Below are positions 45,917 to 59,159 of a stretch of 64,000 bases of DNA, in pieces. The first letter of the stretch is position 1. Every line of letters starts with the position of its first letter. This stretch comes from Spisula solida (lineage: Eukaryota > Mollusca > Bivalvia > Venerida > Mactridae), in assembly GCA_947247005.1 (NCBI GenBank), contig OX365948.1:32988601-33052600 (forward strand), read 5' to 3'. The notes below the pieces were generated by a model that was given only the letters and a program-made list of their open reading frames with translations, was not told the origin of the DNA and did no database searches. The position numbers and the translations under genes are program-made.

Positions 45917-46000
45917 TGGGTGGGATTCGAACCCAAGCAAAAAACCTACTTGGTTGCATAAGCAATAGCTTAGCCTACTGCGCCATGGAGGACGATGTAA
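45917..46000 (-). repeat. tRNA-like sequence, right of paired locus
   Basis: On the minus strand, ATGGCGCAGTAGGCTAAGCT (A box) and TTGGGTTCGAATCCCA (strong B box with a well-paired T-stem) are present, then T-rich DNA. It is inverted relative to 45352-45452, about 0.65 kb between outer ends. Confidence 0.6.
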
Positions 46001-46009
46001 GCTAAACTT

Positions 46010-49000
46010 TCTATATAATTGAAATTCATGCAGAACCATGGCAACACAATCAAGGTCCTGTTAGAATATGGTTCTTCTAGTTCAATGTGCACAGGTGAGG
46101 GATACAGGGCCATCTTAGCACACTTGTTTATTCAATTTGGTCAATTTTCCTTAGTGTGTATACTGCCCTTGTACTGCCCTTGGTTTATTGACTAATTTCA
46201 TCTAATAACTAGCGGGTAGAATTTCATGAAACTTAAAATAAAATTAATATGAACAACTATACTGTGATGATGCCGGTCAAGTTATTTTTATTGGTCAATT
46301 TTCTGTTGAGTTATTGTCATTGATTTATTGACAATTGTTGTCTGGTGGAAGCTTACATTCCGAACTGTGCCATGAAATACTGATAACCTGTAGGCGGGGG
46401 ATATTAATTCAACGAATTTGCTTGTTAAATATGTATTACATGGCTTAATGCACCGTCACACATAAAGAATATATTTAACGAAGCATGGCGAATAGAGTAA
46501 TTGTGTGAAGTCTAACGAATTCTGACCAAAACAAAACAACAACACAACTGAAACAAACGATCACAATCCGTATTAATTAACATCACCAACGAGAGACAGT
46601 GTACATATTCTAATGAGAACGAATCTGGCTGAAGTCCTTATCGCCAGTATTCGCAAGTTGATGTCGGGTGATATTCCTTATGCGTGATGAGGCCTTTTAG
46701 TTTGATAAATTGCTGGCGTAATTTAACGAGAGATTTGTAGGCAGGAGGTACTTTTGAATCGATTTTAAGATAACGCACGTAGGTCATCGAAACTCTACAG
46801 TTCAGTTTAAATACTAGTACACTAAATAACTACAGTATACCTCACAGTGTAGCAATACCACTTGGGGTTTGGCTACAGTTACAAGGCGAAATTTCTAAAT
46901 ATTGGAAAACAAATATAGCCATAAGTATTTTATAGTTTCATTGATTTCACTGAAATATACGCCACGTTAAGCGGAACAGTATTCGCTTTCCATGAAATAC
47001 AAGTTGAATGTTTATGCGGCGGAAACATGTTACTAGGATTAAGTAATACTATATATGGGCAAAGTTTCATACACATGTGTACTATAATTTTGACATGAAG
47101 AATTATGCCATTTATAGGACAACACTTGATGTAGTGAACATTTCTGCCAATTTATAAATTATTTAGATTCCGTCAGGAGACACTAAGTCTAGTTGATAGA
47201 ATGAAGAATGGACAGATATATGAAAGTGCATCCGCCCTCCCAAGGAGAAATCCGATTGGGCGCTATTTTTATACCTCGGCTGAGGCATCCTATCTATCAA
47301 ATTTCAATGTATTTTAGGTTATAAATGATACCAATAGATGCCATTAATAATTTTGATAACTGATTAATGAAAACACATCATTTGAAATCAAGCGTTACGC
47401 CCATTCAGTTCTCGATAACCACATTTTGATAACAGTGCAATGTACATACACACATGCACATGCAATATGTTAAGAATCTTCATACATTATAAGAACACAA
47501 ATCAACGACAGTTTAAACTAAACACGCACAAATAAGGAATCATTACAATAAAAATTATATTAAGAAACATATAATAGCAGTACGAGTTTACTCCGGTACG
47601 ATTTAACTCAGGTACGAGCTAACCGAATTCAGGTACGACCTAACTTAGGTACGAGCGTATTGGACAGCTCTGAAAATTATATCGCATTTTTTTCATAAAT
47701 AAATAAAATTTTGAACATTCATGAACCAAAATATTTAAAACAACAAAATAATAATAATAATTATTCATGGAACGTTATCTTCAATAATGCAAACCAGTAG
47801 CATGTTATCAGCCATTCTATTACCATAGTAACGCGCTACCACACCCGACCGACGTAACGTGCATTTTTCATTAGTTCAACTAGTTATAAATTCCTATTAA
47901 ATTAACGTACATTCCAATGTTTCTGCCAGATTATTAAAAAGTATTATCATGGGATTTCATGAAACTATTAAGTTATTTGGACGTCGGAGTGTGAATTAAA
48001 AACTGTTTTAAAACGCCTATTTCTTTACGCAAGGAAATTCATACGACTATTGAATTGTGCGCGGGGCTTGGAAAAACACAGCCGACACACAAGAGCTGCT
48101 ACAGAGAGCGAAAGGAGAACATACAGCATGCGGTGGTCTTGTGTTTAAGTGGCAAAAACAATTTTTTGAAACGTAGCATTGTATTTAAAACAATACAGAG
48201 ATGTGCAGATAAGCAAACGTAGTGACGTTTCACGCAACGTCCGTCGAAATGTGCGGGGTGTTTTCATCTTTATATACAACCATTATGCCAATCCTTAATT
48301 CTTAACTTAGACTATATAAGATATTGTGGAAGATATGTTAAAGCATATACAATTTGAATGTTTATGTTTATTTCTATGTTAATAACATAATTTCATTTCG
48401 GGTTACCATTTGGGAATCAGCAAAACGTCAATAACGTCGCTGACGTCAGAGTATGGTGGTACCGGTAAGGTGATATTTATATTTAAGCCATATTTTCTTT
48501 AAAAATGCGTTGTTTCACGCGATATATTCAGTACTTGTGTCCGAAAGGCTGAAGTTGAACGTGATGTAGTTTGTTTTTCTCTGTGTCATTGGGTATTAAA
48601 ATGATTAACACAGTCTACGAGTTTATTGAATGACCCTCGCACACCGAGCACATTAAAAAATCAAAGCACTGAGAGTGCTGATGGGAGGCTATCTGATTGC
48701 TGCTACTAAAGCTTAAACCGACTTTACACGTTTAATGTTCGTTTTCTTAATGCCGATCTGGCCTTGAATGTCATAATAGGCATATGTTACTATATAGGCA
48801 AGTTGGGTATCTAAACAATTGTAAAAAGGGGCATATTCATTTATATGTAAAACGTGTATTGAATGCGTATATCAAAAGTGGATTTAAAATAATACTACGC
48901 GCCTATTTATCAGATTCTACAGTACCGTCTTGTAATCACTTCCCTCAGACGTGACTCCCCGGCGGGGTGCTTATCTGCAAAAATATCGATTTAACGAACA

Positions 49001-49170
49001 GTTTCACAATAATGTTTGATCTTAGAATAAACAAATATTGCTGATTGAATTAAATCAGTTTAAAGATTTGGAGAAACATATATATCAGTATTGGGAATGT
49101 TGACAGTTTCTGGAACTACTTGAGTGCGGATTCACATAGCAGCCTAAAGGCGGTTCAGGATGCATTAAGA
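46010..49170. other. Intergenic, no gene recognised
   Basis: AT-rich. Notable only for a short tandem at 47579-47660 (units of about 16-20 bp, 'ggtacgagctaac' variants) and a perfect TGACGTCA at about 48440. I see no coding family. Confidence 0.45.
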
Positions 49171-49177
49171 AATGGGC

Positions 49178-49470
49178 AATGGTAGTAAAGAGAGGCTTAC
49201 GCCTCCCAACCAGGCTGTCTATTCGAAATAAGAGCTAGGCGCACTTCTGCAGTGCCGGACATGCGTGTTTCTAATGTCTATCTCTCCCTGCGGGGGCTTT
49301 CTCTCATTGTGTCCCTCGGGTCAGATTATGCTGTATCTGCACTGGTAGAGGATGCACCTGTGCCCTTGTGGCTGCAACACTATAATGTAAATTGCCTTTG
49401 GACGTGTGTTCGCATGAAAAAGGCGCTATATAAATCTGGTATATTTTTATTTTTGGAACGGTAGTCAAAA
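49178..49470 (+). mobile_element. SINE-like unit or LINE 3' tail
   Basis: It ends 'aaaaaggcgctatataaatc' followed by T/A-rich repeats. This tail is shared by many animal SINEs and their partner LINEs. The 5' part is more GC-rich than its surroundings (ctctccctgcgggggctttc). A tRNA head is not evident, so the unit may be 5'-truncated or LINE-derived. Confidence 0.5.
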
Positions 49471-49479
49471 GTCACGTGG

Positions 49480-51150
49480 TATTGCTACACTGTCTCGGTT
49501 ATAGCCTTTGACAGCATTTTTCTAATGTCATATGCGAACGTTTGCGAACACAAGTGTAGCGTATGCGCAGTGCTCAGTCGTTGACATGGCCATACACTTA
49601 TACGAAAGAATTTGCTCGTTACAATCCGTTATCAAACTTCACATGCAGCCTAACAGACGTTTTCCAACTACAAACGCAATATATTCTACGCCCAGGAACA
49701 GTTACAAACGAAGTGGACTCATAACAATGTGTATTTCAAAACGTCGACTAACATTTTGCATGTTAAAAGCTTTCAACGCACACTTCGCCTGCAAATAATG
49801 CATTAAAGACCCCGTCACACATAGGTTAACGTTGAGAAAGTAGTTGTTGTGAATAATTTCCGAAGCATGATGTCACGGGTGTCACTCAGCGGTTCAGGCA
49901 CCACAGTGCTTGTGCTTAAGTGCACCAGACTGGAATTTTTAAGAAAAAACGCTCGTTGCTAAATTCAAAGCAACCCAAAGCGTTATATGGATATAGTTCA
50001 TGAGGAGTAAACAGAAATTGAAAATATGAGAAAGGACACAATGAATGTAGTATTATTTGATTATGAAACAGCAGTATGGGAGTATTTAAGATTTTAGGCG
50101 CACGGTAACAATTTGTTTACTCGTTGACTGATCACCAATCACAAACCCAAATCGGCCACAAGTGATGGTATAACAAATATTGTTATCTAAAAACACTTGT
50201 TTGATTTCATGTTCTTGGTGCAAAAATTATTTGAATCACGTACCTACGTATACGCAGGTGCATACTGGTTATCACTGGATTTCAATACAATCAATAATAC
50301 AAGTAGTAAATAAATGTATTATCATACCATCGTGGTTAAGTGAGTCATTTTCTGTTAAAAAAACAACACAGTTTATTCATGCAATGTGTTAAAAAATAAT
50401 TGAGATAATTTTATTTGATAATTCGGTAAGTAAAACGTTTCTAGCTGTTCTCATGTTAGACAAATGTCGAATAAAGAAATTAGGATTTCAGATAGGGTAA
50501 TCATTTTGGTCCCACGGATTGTTAAACCAATATACTAATTCAAAGCTGTATAATTTGGTGACTTATTGATTGGATAAGTTTACCTGTCTTATTTTTATAT
50601 TTTCATTTTCATTTAAGTGAATACTCATTGGTGATTTAATGTATGAATACATTGGTCTTAATTGTCTTAGCATTATTGTAATATGTTCTATAGTTTAGAG
50701 ATGACCACTGGGTAAACGTCTTCTGTTCAGTATAACTATTTTCTGGAAACAAAACCTTGTCTTGATTTCGTATGCTATATTTCTGACCGGCATAATACAA
50801 ATTAAATTTGTATTATTAATAGCATGTCTATATCAGTTCATCCATCAATGTCGAGTACTGCTATTATTTTAGAGACAATTATTTTAATTATTGCACATGT
50901 ATATATTCATAAGTCAACAAGACATCTAACTGTTATTAGAACTTATGTCGTCTTCAACGCTAATGTCACGATAAAATATTCTTCCTCTACTTACGCCAGT
51001 GCTAGTTACTTTGTTTTTCATCAAGTATTTGTTCAATCCAAGGCAGTTTGTAGCTATTATAGTGGTCAGCCGTAGGATCGGATTCTTTAGTAGCTATAGT
51101 CAGTTCTGCTCATCTCTTAATACGAGTATCAACACTATGTCTAACTTATT
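49480..51150. other. Intergenic, no gene recognised
   Basis: Only short chance frames. I can support nothing here. Confidence 0.4.
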
Positions 51151-51158
51151 TATTTCAG

Positions 51159-51223
51159 CAACTATATGTGAGCAATGTATACATACACAACAATCTTGTT
51201 GCTGATGACTATCAATATTCATG
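51159..51223 (+). CDS. Candidate signal-peptide exon A
   Basis: A good acceptor (ttatttcag, ending 51158) and a strong donor (g|gtaagt, 51224) bound 65 nt. ATG at 51175 opens a hydrophobic leader, MYTYTTILLLMTINIH, in phase 1. The next exon is uncertain, but 56064 has the matching phase. Alternatively the 22-codon frame without ATG is an internal exon. No homology is recognised. Confidence 0.3.
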
Positions 51224-52195
51224 GTAAGTTACTTTCAAGACCTGTTCAATTTATAACCTAACGCTACATGTATAATTCATTTTTAACAAATTCTCTTTTC
51301 GTGACAATAATATTCTACCAGCTACAAGTATGTTTCTGTTAGCTGTCAGATGTCGTTCTTTTTTCATTAATGTTCTTACGAACACACCGAATGTTTTCGT
51401 AATGAAACTAAGACATGGAAGAATGTGAAACATCACCTTAATACTGCTATTGATTATTGTGATATTGATGAGTACGTGTATCTTGAAATACAGAATGTTG
51501 CTCGCTTTATCTCTATGTGAGTCACAAAACACAAGTTGGGCTCAAAAGGTATTCATTTTTTCGTGTGGCTCCTTTGGAGACATTTCTCGCGCAGTAAAAC
51601 AAGAGTGAATTTTCACTTATCTAAACCGGGTACCAAAACTGGTGATCTATCTAAACCGGATACCAACACTGATTGATATATCGAGTTTTATCCGTCCGTG
51701 TAATTAAATTGTTATCTTTGAAACTCATATATAGTTCACGGGTAGACACCGTACACCGGATATAGCCCCCTAAAACGAAAGTAAAAGTGGAAATCGATTT
51801 CGGACGACGGTAAGTTTTCAATGATTATTCTGTAAATATTTATGGGATCCACTTGAAGTGAACAAATTTAAGCAGCGGAATTTTTATTTCAAAGCCCCAA
51901 TGTGGTCATTTCCTCTGATCTGTCCTTATTTCTTGACAAGCAGCATCGAAAGGTATCACTGTTGAAGGACAAGGCAGAAAAAACGTACATTTTCCTTTTA
52001 TTACAGCTACATTATGCGCTTCCAAGGACTCTGTTTAGATTTAAACTTTTACCTGTTATGTTCTTCACCTATGTTTAAACCCTCCTTAGTAAACACCCAC
52101 TAACAATGTAGTTGTTGAGATGACATGTTGACCGACACTATGACATTGAAAAATATGTCGATGTCATTGTTTGATAAACGATGGAACTATTATAT

Positions 52196-52260
52196 AGATA
52201 GATAAATTCTTTATTATCCTCCATATTTGGAGAGTAATATGAGCTAAGGCACAGCCTATT
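52196..52260 (-). repeat. LINE/SINE 3'-tail fragment with (TATC)n
   Basis: On the minus strand it reads 'gaggataataaagaattta' followed by tatctatctata, a common non-LTR tail form. No body is recognised. Confidence 0.4.
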
Positions 52261-53793
52261 TTACAGAATTTTATCTTCAATATTAAATTCTTCATTTTGA
52301 TAAATTCACATAGCTACATGTCAGTTAGTTCTGGAAACCATAACTAAATGGTATTTTATTTACACTGACGTGTCGACCTTAGGCTTTTAATGAAATGGAA
52401 AATCATCGTCAAAGACCTTGGACTACATGTCAGTATTGAAACACAGCAGTAGATACTTGTCAGAAGTCCTTTATTATTTGTAACATGATCATCCAGTACA
52501 GAATGGTTGCTGATCATATGATTCATAAATGTACAGTCAGTAGAAAATTTGTGACATTTTTGGGTACGAAGTAACGAAGGACGAAACGAACGATACGAAC
52601 CTGCTTTCGTTTCACTGTATAACTACGTTGATTATGTGTAAAATAATACGACTTTCCTTGTTTAGAACAAGTACTTTCATGGCATAATCAGTTGATTTAT
52701 AACTGATTCTATGCAGGTTGTCATATTCTGTGTTTTCTCTCTGTTTTCGAAGCGTTCGACGCGTTCCATGATAGCGGTCGATCAAAGTGCTATACGAAGC
52801 AACATAGTATTTATCTCCCTTATTAAAGTGTGTTATATAATAATATGGCCTACTAGAGTTTTTGGAATATTTTTAAACATCATTAAAATATAAAAGAAAA
52901 TTTATGAGCTATAGAATAACACATTTTAGGTCATTTTTATTACTCTATTGGCGGCCATTTTTCAGTATCTTTCTGTCACTTCGAAACTGTAACACAAATT
53001 TTCAGATTCAAACTCTGACTAAACCACGTGACACATTGACTTAAAGCGAAATTTATTTACAGTAGCATAACAAGATATGGCATAAACAATTATATGGATA
53101 TAGAATATCCTATTATAGGAAAAGAAAATGTATAGTCCAGTCAGGGTAAGAATACAGTGACGCAGCGGTCGGGTCCACTATAACGGTGTAAAACCAATTA
53201 TAAAGGCTTAAACAGACAGCCAAAATGTCAATGCTAAGCTAACATACTATATTCGGACTACCTGTTTAGACAATGGTTGTAATCTTCCAAGATGCAGAGA
53301 ACAAATTTAGAATAATGCCATTATACGCAGCGTTACTACATTTTTTGTATGTACATTTACCATATCATGTCAACATATCATACAGTATAGCACAAGTACA
53401 TATGTAAAGCAACACACGTACTCGCTCAACTACACACATGCACATTAGCAACAACAAAACAATAATTATACCTGAAGTGATCATACTGAATGAGTGTTGA
53501 CAAATACATGCCAAAATTAACTTGAATGAACTAAGTACGTAACATATTTAATAGCTCGTATGTGAATACGAGAGAGCAAGGCTGTCCGCTGTTAAACTGC
53601 GTTCCAGTCCCAGTAATTTTGTACTCTGCCTGGCGATAGAAGACATGATGAAGTGTATAAACGACTCATAGCCTTAAACATCTATGAGAACATCCCACAA
53701 CTTCCGCCTAGCACTATCACGAGCAATACAGAAACAAATGTTATGTTCTACCATATTTCCTTCCATCGTGTTACATTGTTCACTATGTTTCAG

Positions 53794-53890
53794 TGGCAGC
53801 CAAAAATGACCTTTGCTACAATGATGCTACAACTGTCCGTTACTGTGATAACTTTCGTCATTGTTGTCAGTGGAACACACGATGTTGTAG
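53794..53890 (+). CDS. Candidate signal-peptide exon B
   Basis: The acceptor atgtttcag ends at 53793 and the donor g|gtaagc is at 53891. ATG 53806 (A at -3) begins MTFATMMLQLSVTVITFVIV and ends VSGTHDVV in phase 1, with the hydrophobic core and small residues of a cleavable signal peptide. It joins in frame to the 56064 exon. It may be the start of a secreted or membrane protein. Confidence 0.45.
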
Positions 53891-53937
53891 GTAAGCAAAA
53901 GTGTTCCCTGCAATAACTACTCATTTTCAAACATAAT

Positions 53938-54603
53938 GTCGCTGTTCTTCGAAAACCTCGTATACACGTTTTGGCTCAAAAACGATTATACGCACATCGG
54001 AAAGCCCATTCAGTGACAAGTCTTCTGCGAAAATGCCGGATAAGATAAAAATAGCCCCTCAAACGAGAAAGTTAGTACTTTTGCGAAAATTCTTGATTAT
54101 TTTCATGGGGCCACATTTTTGTCTGCGAAAATCTCGAATAAATTGTTTTGTTGTTTTTTGGTTGCGCTTACGTCAAATATGCAAAACAATTAACCTGTAA
54201 TGGTATATTACAACGGATAAGTAGAAACACTTTAATATATTAACGTTGAACAATATAAATATCTATAAATGGCTAATTTAAATTACACGAGGATTTAGAA
54301 AACGCAATTACGTAATGCGAAAAAACTGAATAATGGCGCGAAAAAGTCGAATAACGGTAAATGGAACAAATTTGACAAAAAATAAGAACGAAAAGCTCGT
54401 ATAATCGAGTTAAAAGTTAAAGTATGGATTTTCTTTTGCTCAGCCGACACGTCCATTTACGTGCATTCAAAGTGGAGTTACAAACGCTATGTTCGTGTCA
54501 AAGAATTAAATAAATTTTCACTGTAAGTAAAAAGTTATTCAGTTTTTTTCGTCTCCTGAAAAGAAGCCAAAATTGATATACGAGGTTTTCGAAGAACAGC
54601 GAC
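53938..54603. mobile_element. MITE, 666 bp, 27-bp perfect TIRs
   Basis: GTCGCTGTTCTTCGAAAACC starts a 27-bp terminal repeat (53938-53964) mirrored exactly at 54577-54603. Internal 'tgcgaaaat' words recur. There is no transposase. It sits 48 bp downstream of candidate exon B, inside what would be its intron. Confidence 0.9.
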
Positions 54604-55566
54604 GATTATAAAAAAATCTTCACGCTAAATTGATAAAAAAATCAATGTTACAGTTCATTTACTGGTTTGGTTTAAGTTTATCAAGTTTTATACTGAACAA
54701 AAAGGTGACTGCCGGTTGACTATCGTGTGATGATCCTTCCTTTACTTTAGGAGTCAGTAAACCCAGAGAATCCAAATATTCGAATTGGCCATGGTAAAAA
54801 AATATAAGACAAATGCTGTGTTTCTTGGCTATTTTATCATTAGTAAGAATAATCCAAGTAAGTTTTGTATTAAAATCATGGGTTACTACATGTTTGCAAT
54901 AAATTATGTGCAAGGGTCATGACCTTTGTTGTGGTTTGAATGAAAACTGTTGAAAAGTGCGAAACTAAGTTTTCTAGCTCTCGGACCGGAAAAGACGGAC
55001 TTTTCTCTGGTAGGTTTACATTCATGAATATTGTGGAGAAACGGTCTGGAAACCCTATTATTTTGGATCCAATTTTGAGTTAGACATGTATTAGGGTAGC
55101 CAAACATGAATACTGTATAGGGCTAGCTATCCGTTTAACCATTTTTTATTTTGAGCCGAAGATGTGGATTTTGCGCCTTTTTCACATGTTTTCGCGACCT
55201 AAACAAATGACTACTTGGTGCCTAAATTTGTCAATATGTTTCTTTGTGGGCTGTTGTTTTTGTGTATTTTGCTTGCTCTAGGATATTTAAACTCAACAAA
55301 ATGTGCATTTCTTCTCAGGTGTGTGATTGACAGTGAATCCGTGTTCTTAACATAGAAAGGTGTGTGTCGGCCGGAGAGAAATCTTCATTCTGGGTTGTCC
55401 GCCCCCTTTTAGAGATAAAACCATGGGTCCGTTGCCTAAGCAAAGCGCTATCGAGTGCCTTTAATCAGTTAACTCCCGTTCAATTAAATGTAGATGGCAA
55501 GGATTACCTCCCGTGGAAAGCGCTACGTAGCGCTTGCCCATGTTAACGGTCTCCATGTTCACGCGA

Positions 55567-55830
55567 TGGAATAGCTCAGAGAATTTAAAATGACCCTGAC
55601 CTATATGCATGCATATTTTACAAGGTTCTTGCGTTGAGTATACGAATTACCGCGAGCAAATCGTGCAATATCGGTGCTTTAGATTTGTGTTGGTATTACA
55701 TCTCGAGCTTCTTCGTGATACTCTCCGCTTACGAAAACATGCAACTGGGATTATAAATATCGTCAATATATAAGCTGTTAAATTATGCTAATAGAAGGTC
55801 GAGAGTCGTGTCAAATTCTCAGTTCTATAT
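55567..55830 (+). repeat. Dispersed repeat family, copy 3
   Basis: Ordered match to copies at 16250-16440 and 42660-42945: 'tacaaggttcttgcgttgag', 'gagcaaatcgtgcaatatcg', 'acatctcgagcttcttcg' and 'gaaggtcgagagtcgtgtc'. Confidence 0.75.
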
Positions 55831-56063
55831 CAAATTATTACTGACCATTTTGTTCTAATTTGCATGATATCGAACATTTTAGGATTTATACATGAATTAC
55901 GATAATAACAAACCAGTATTGAATTTGTGTTCTAGCAGCTCTGCTAATATATGGTAGAGATAGTGCAATTTTCTTTCAATGCGTTGTTTTATTATTAACT
56001 TCATTATCTCTTGAGGTTAGACAACTATAAATATATAAAACAATAAAGTAATTTATTTTGCAG

Positions 56064-56242
56064 AATGGCAGCAATTTCATCGCAAATCTTGCTCGTTCAC
56101 AAACAAAGACAACATAACATTAGAATCAGAGTTTGTAGCCGGGGACATAGTCGATATAGTTGGGAGTCCATCAGCACAAAAGTCGCTTATTTTTCATGGT
56201 CCATGGCATTTTTTAGTAGAAGTGTTTCAATACCATATTTGA
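56064..56242 (+). CDS. Candidate exon continuing the signal-peptide exons
   Basis: The acceptor ttattttgcag ends at 56063. In the phase set by either signal exon it reads EWQQFHRKSCSFTNKDNITL and on through FVAGDIVDIVGSP for 59 codons to TGA at 56240-56242. From about 56150 on it overlaps a dispersed repeat whose inverted copy lies at 60600-61290, so the true exon may end earlier. No domain is recognised. Confidence 0.35.
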
Positions 56243-57000
56243 ATTGCCCAATACCAGTTGTATATGGTTTGGGTGGATGCCACGCGCAAAACCCTCTGTG
56301 AAGGTCATAAATGAGGTCAAAGGTCAATTAAGTGCATATAGCATACATCAACTTGAAATTGCACCATATCTTGGTCAATTCTACAGGTAGAATGGTCAAA
56401 ATGGTATCAAAATGAAGCTAATGAATTGGTTCATCATTTGCAATGATTTTATGCAAATTATCACATTTGCATATTCGTTAATATTAATGAGGAAGTCAAA
56501 AAATTGTAAATTTCCGTTAAAAATCTACTAGTATAGTTGACAAATATATGCCATATCTTCCTTATTTCTATTATTTAAAGATCCGAATTGTACCAAAATC
56601 ATGTGAAGACATAGGGCTTTCGTTAAATGTATATTTTTATAGATAAATATAATTTAATTCCACCCAGAATAACCGCCAAAGGTGGGTGGGGGTAAATTTA
56701 AAACAGTACGTAAAAATCTCAATACAGTCAGAATCAACATTAAACACTCATTAAACATATTCCTTATATCAAAATATGATTTATTCGTGGAAATTAATTT
56801 TAACTTACTTAAATATTATGCTAATTAACTCATTTGCATATTTATGAATATTGATAATGTATTGAACATGTATGACAAATAGCGTCCAAATAAGGATCTA
56901 TATCTGAGTGATAAACAAGCAGTGCCTTTTAATAATTATACAAAATGCAACACATATGTCTCATTACACAATATATGTTTGTACATGACATGTAGAACTG
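56150..57000 (+). repeat. Dispersed repeat, plus-strand copy of an inverted pair
   Basis: 'gggagtccat', 'ccatggcat', 'gaggtcaaaggtcaa' and 'atggtatcaaaatgaagcta' match in order the reverse complement of 60600-61290. Confidence 0.65.
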
Positions 57001-57889
57001 TATTATTTATTCTTATAATCATCGGCAAACCACAGTAGTTTCTACCGTTATTATACAAATTATACCAATTCCAATCAAAGAAAACATGTAGTGCCGTCAA
57101 CGTAAAATGTCGCCTGGTATATTAACCTCTTAATTAATAAGTTGGTATTTTTTAACAAACTACCGGGTATACGTATGTTCTTTTAGTTGCATGTATAGAG
57201 TCGTATTGGAGAACAAGAAAACGTTATTCTTAGCCAATTGCAGTTCATTTCTTTCGTACCCTGACTTGTCCGTACTTTCACAATGTTTATAAAGCCTTAG
57301 TTGATACAGTTTGTTGCTATTTTAATCAGTAGCAATATGTAGTAAGTAATGATGATTAGGACGGTATAGTATGCACATATGAGAAATTTCCTTTTTGAAC
57401 GTTTCTATTGTGACTTTACAAATCATAAGCTTATCAATAAAGACTACACAACTTGGATTCAAACGAGATAGAAAAAGTCGCCCGATGCGTCGAATTATAT
57501 CTGGTCCTGATACTAGTATACCCATGTCACAATCAAACGATTATATCTTCCTAATGAGTTAAACCGAAGTCGATACTCGCTAAGTTACTTTCCTTTAGTT
57601 TGCGAACAAAGTCAGAGACGTTACTAAGAAAGAACGAGCTTGTTGTAAGAGAAAGCTACCACAATGTACAGAAGACAACGAAAAGACGCGAAGTTTGCCA
57701 AATGTCATCAAAAGATGCGAGGGTCATTTTATGCTTTGGGTGCTTCAAGCGAAGGATGCCTTACTTATTTATTATTCAGTTCTCTTCATCGATTCCGTTT
57801 TTCCTCAGGTTCGGTCTCTACTGTTCTTCGCCTTGCGGTTTTCAGTCTTGTTTTCGGTCTCTTAATGCCACGAGGTATCAATTGAGACG

Positions 57890-58750
57890 CTTGAAGCATA
57901 TACATTTCCCACTGCGTATGTCTTTGTCTAGGGGATGAACTCCCAATATGGATTTGGGAGGCATCGTAAACAGGTTGCTCGTGGTCTAGGGGAAGTATAA
58001 GGGAGGTCATCAGACAAGTTGTGACATCAGGAGGAATCATGATGATCAAGGAGTATCGGGGTGCATTGCAAAAACTCTCGATGTGCTCGAGACGTTATGC
58101 GTCAATTCCTCTTCCTCGGGGATGTACTTCCGATGGATTTAAGAGCTTAGCAGGCGTCTATGATCCCATTTATCTCAGAGAAGGCATCCGGTGTCTCGGG
58201 TAATCTTCATGAATGTTTTGGGGAATCTGGAGACATCTTGTGAAAACGCGAGTACATGTACATACGTCAGGGTAATTTAATGCATGCATATTTTTACCCG
58301 ATGTATTCGCGCTGTCATGTCGGGAATAACCCGGGAAGGCATCCCAGAAGCGCACCAAAGACTCGGGAATACCAGTTATCATGTTAACCTATGCGCTAGG
58401 CATCCCAGTGATATTTGGGACACATTCTCCGTCTCGGGATTACAATTTTGAATGGAAACTTCGGGTATGTCATGTGACATTTTGGGTCATCGTGAGTAAT
58501 CGGGTGGGGGTATCGGTAGACATCGGATGACTCCCGAGTTGTCCTGACGTTATACGTTTGTCCAACTGCCTCGATGATTTACTCCCGATGGAAATTAGGG
58601 ACTTCGGGATGTGTTGGGATCAGGTTCTGCAAGAAAATCGGTAGTATCGAGAGACATAGACAAATGTGTAATCAAGTTCGCATCGTGTACCTTGGCATAG
58701 CCCCGACATATGTTCTGGGGAATTGTCCCAGTTACCGGAAGCCTACGTCT
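57890..58750 (+). repeat. GC-richer degenerate repeat tract
   Basis: Variants of 'cggggatgtacttccgatgg' and 'cttcgggatgtgttggga' recur several times (57930, 58110, 58430, 58570). Its composition differs from the AT-rich flanks. It creates chance frames with no family match. Confidence 0.5.
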
Positions 58751-59159
58751 GATAATAGTTGAATGAGACAGGTAGAATTTGTCAAGATATAATATGTTAA
58801 AAATATTTGGGCCAAAATATTTTTCAGATTTGTCGTAGGTAGCCGTTGTGGAAACTTGACATGAGTATTTTCATGTTAGCTTAAATTTGCTTGATATATT
58901 CGCAGATTCGCAACTTTGTTGTTTGGTTGTACTGTTTAGATTTTCCAAATTTGACGTAATCTATATAATGTTGATCAAAAAAGGTTCGCTATATTTGTCT
59001 ATTAAGTGTAATAATGTTGTCAACCTGATCAATCTATAAGTCTTCAGCAAAGGTCTGAAGTATGACTTGTGTCTCTCTGGTGTTGATTTGTAGTCAAACC
59101 TAGTTTGCATACTTGCTAAAGAAGAGTTTGAGGGGTATTAAAATAATTATCGGATGGCA

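Noticed and set aside
57600..57938. 112-codon open frame
   Set aside because: It extends into the GC-richer degenerate repeat tract; no family, no splice sites.
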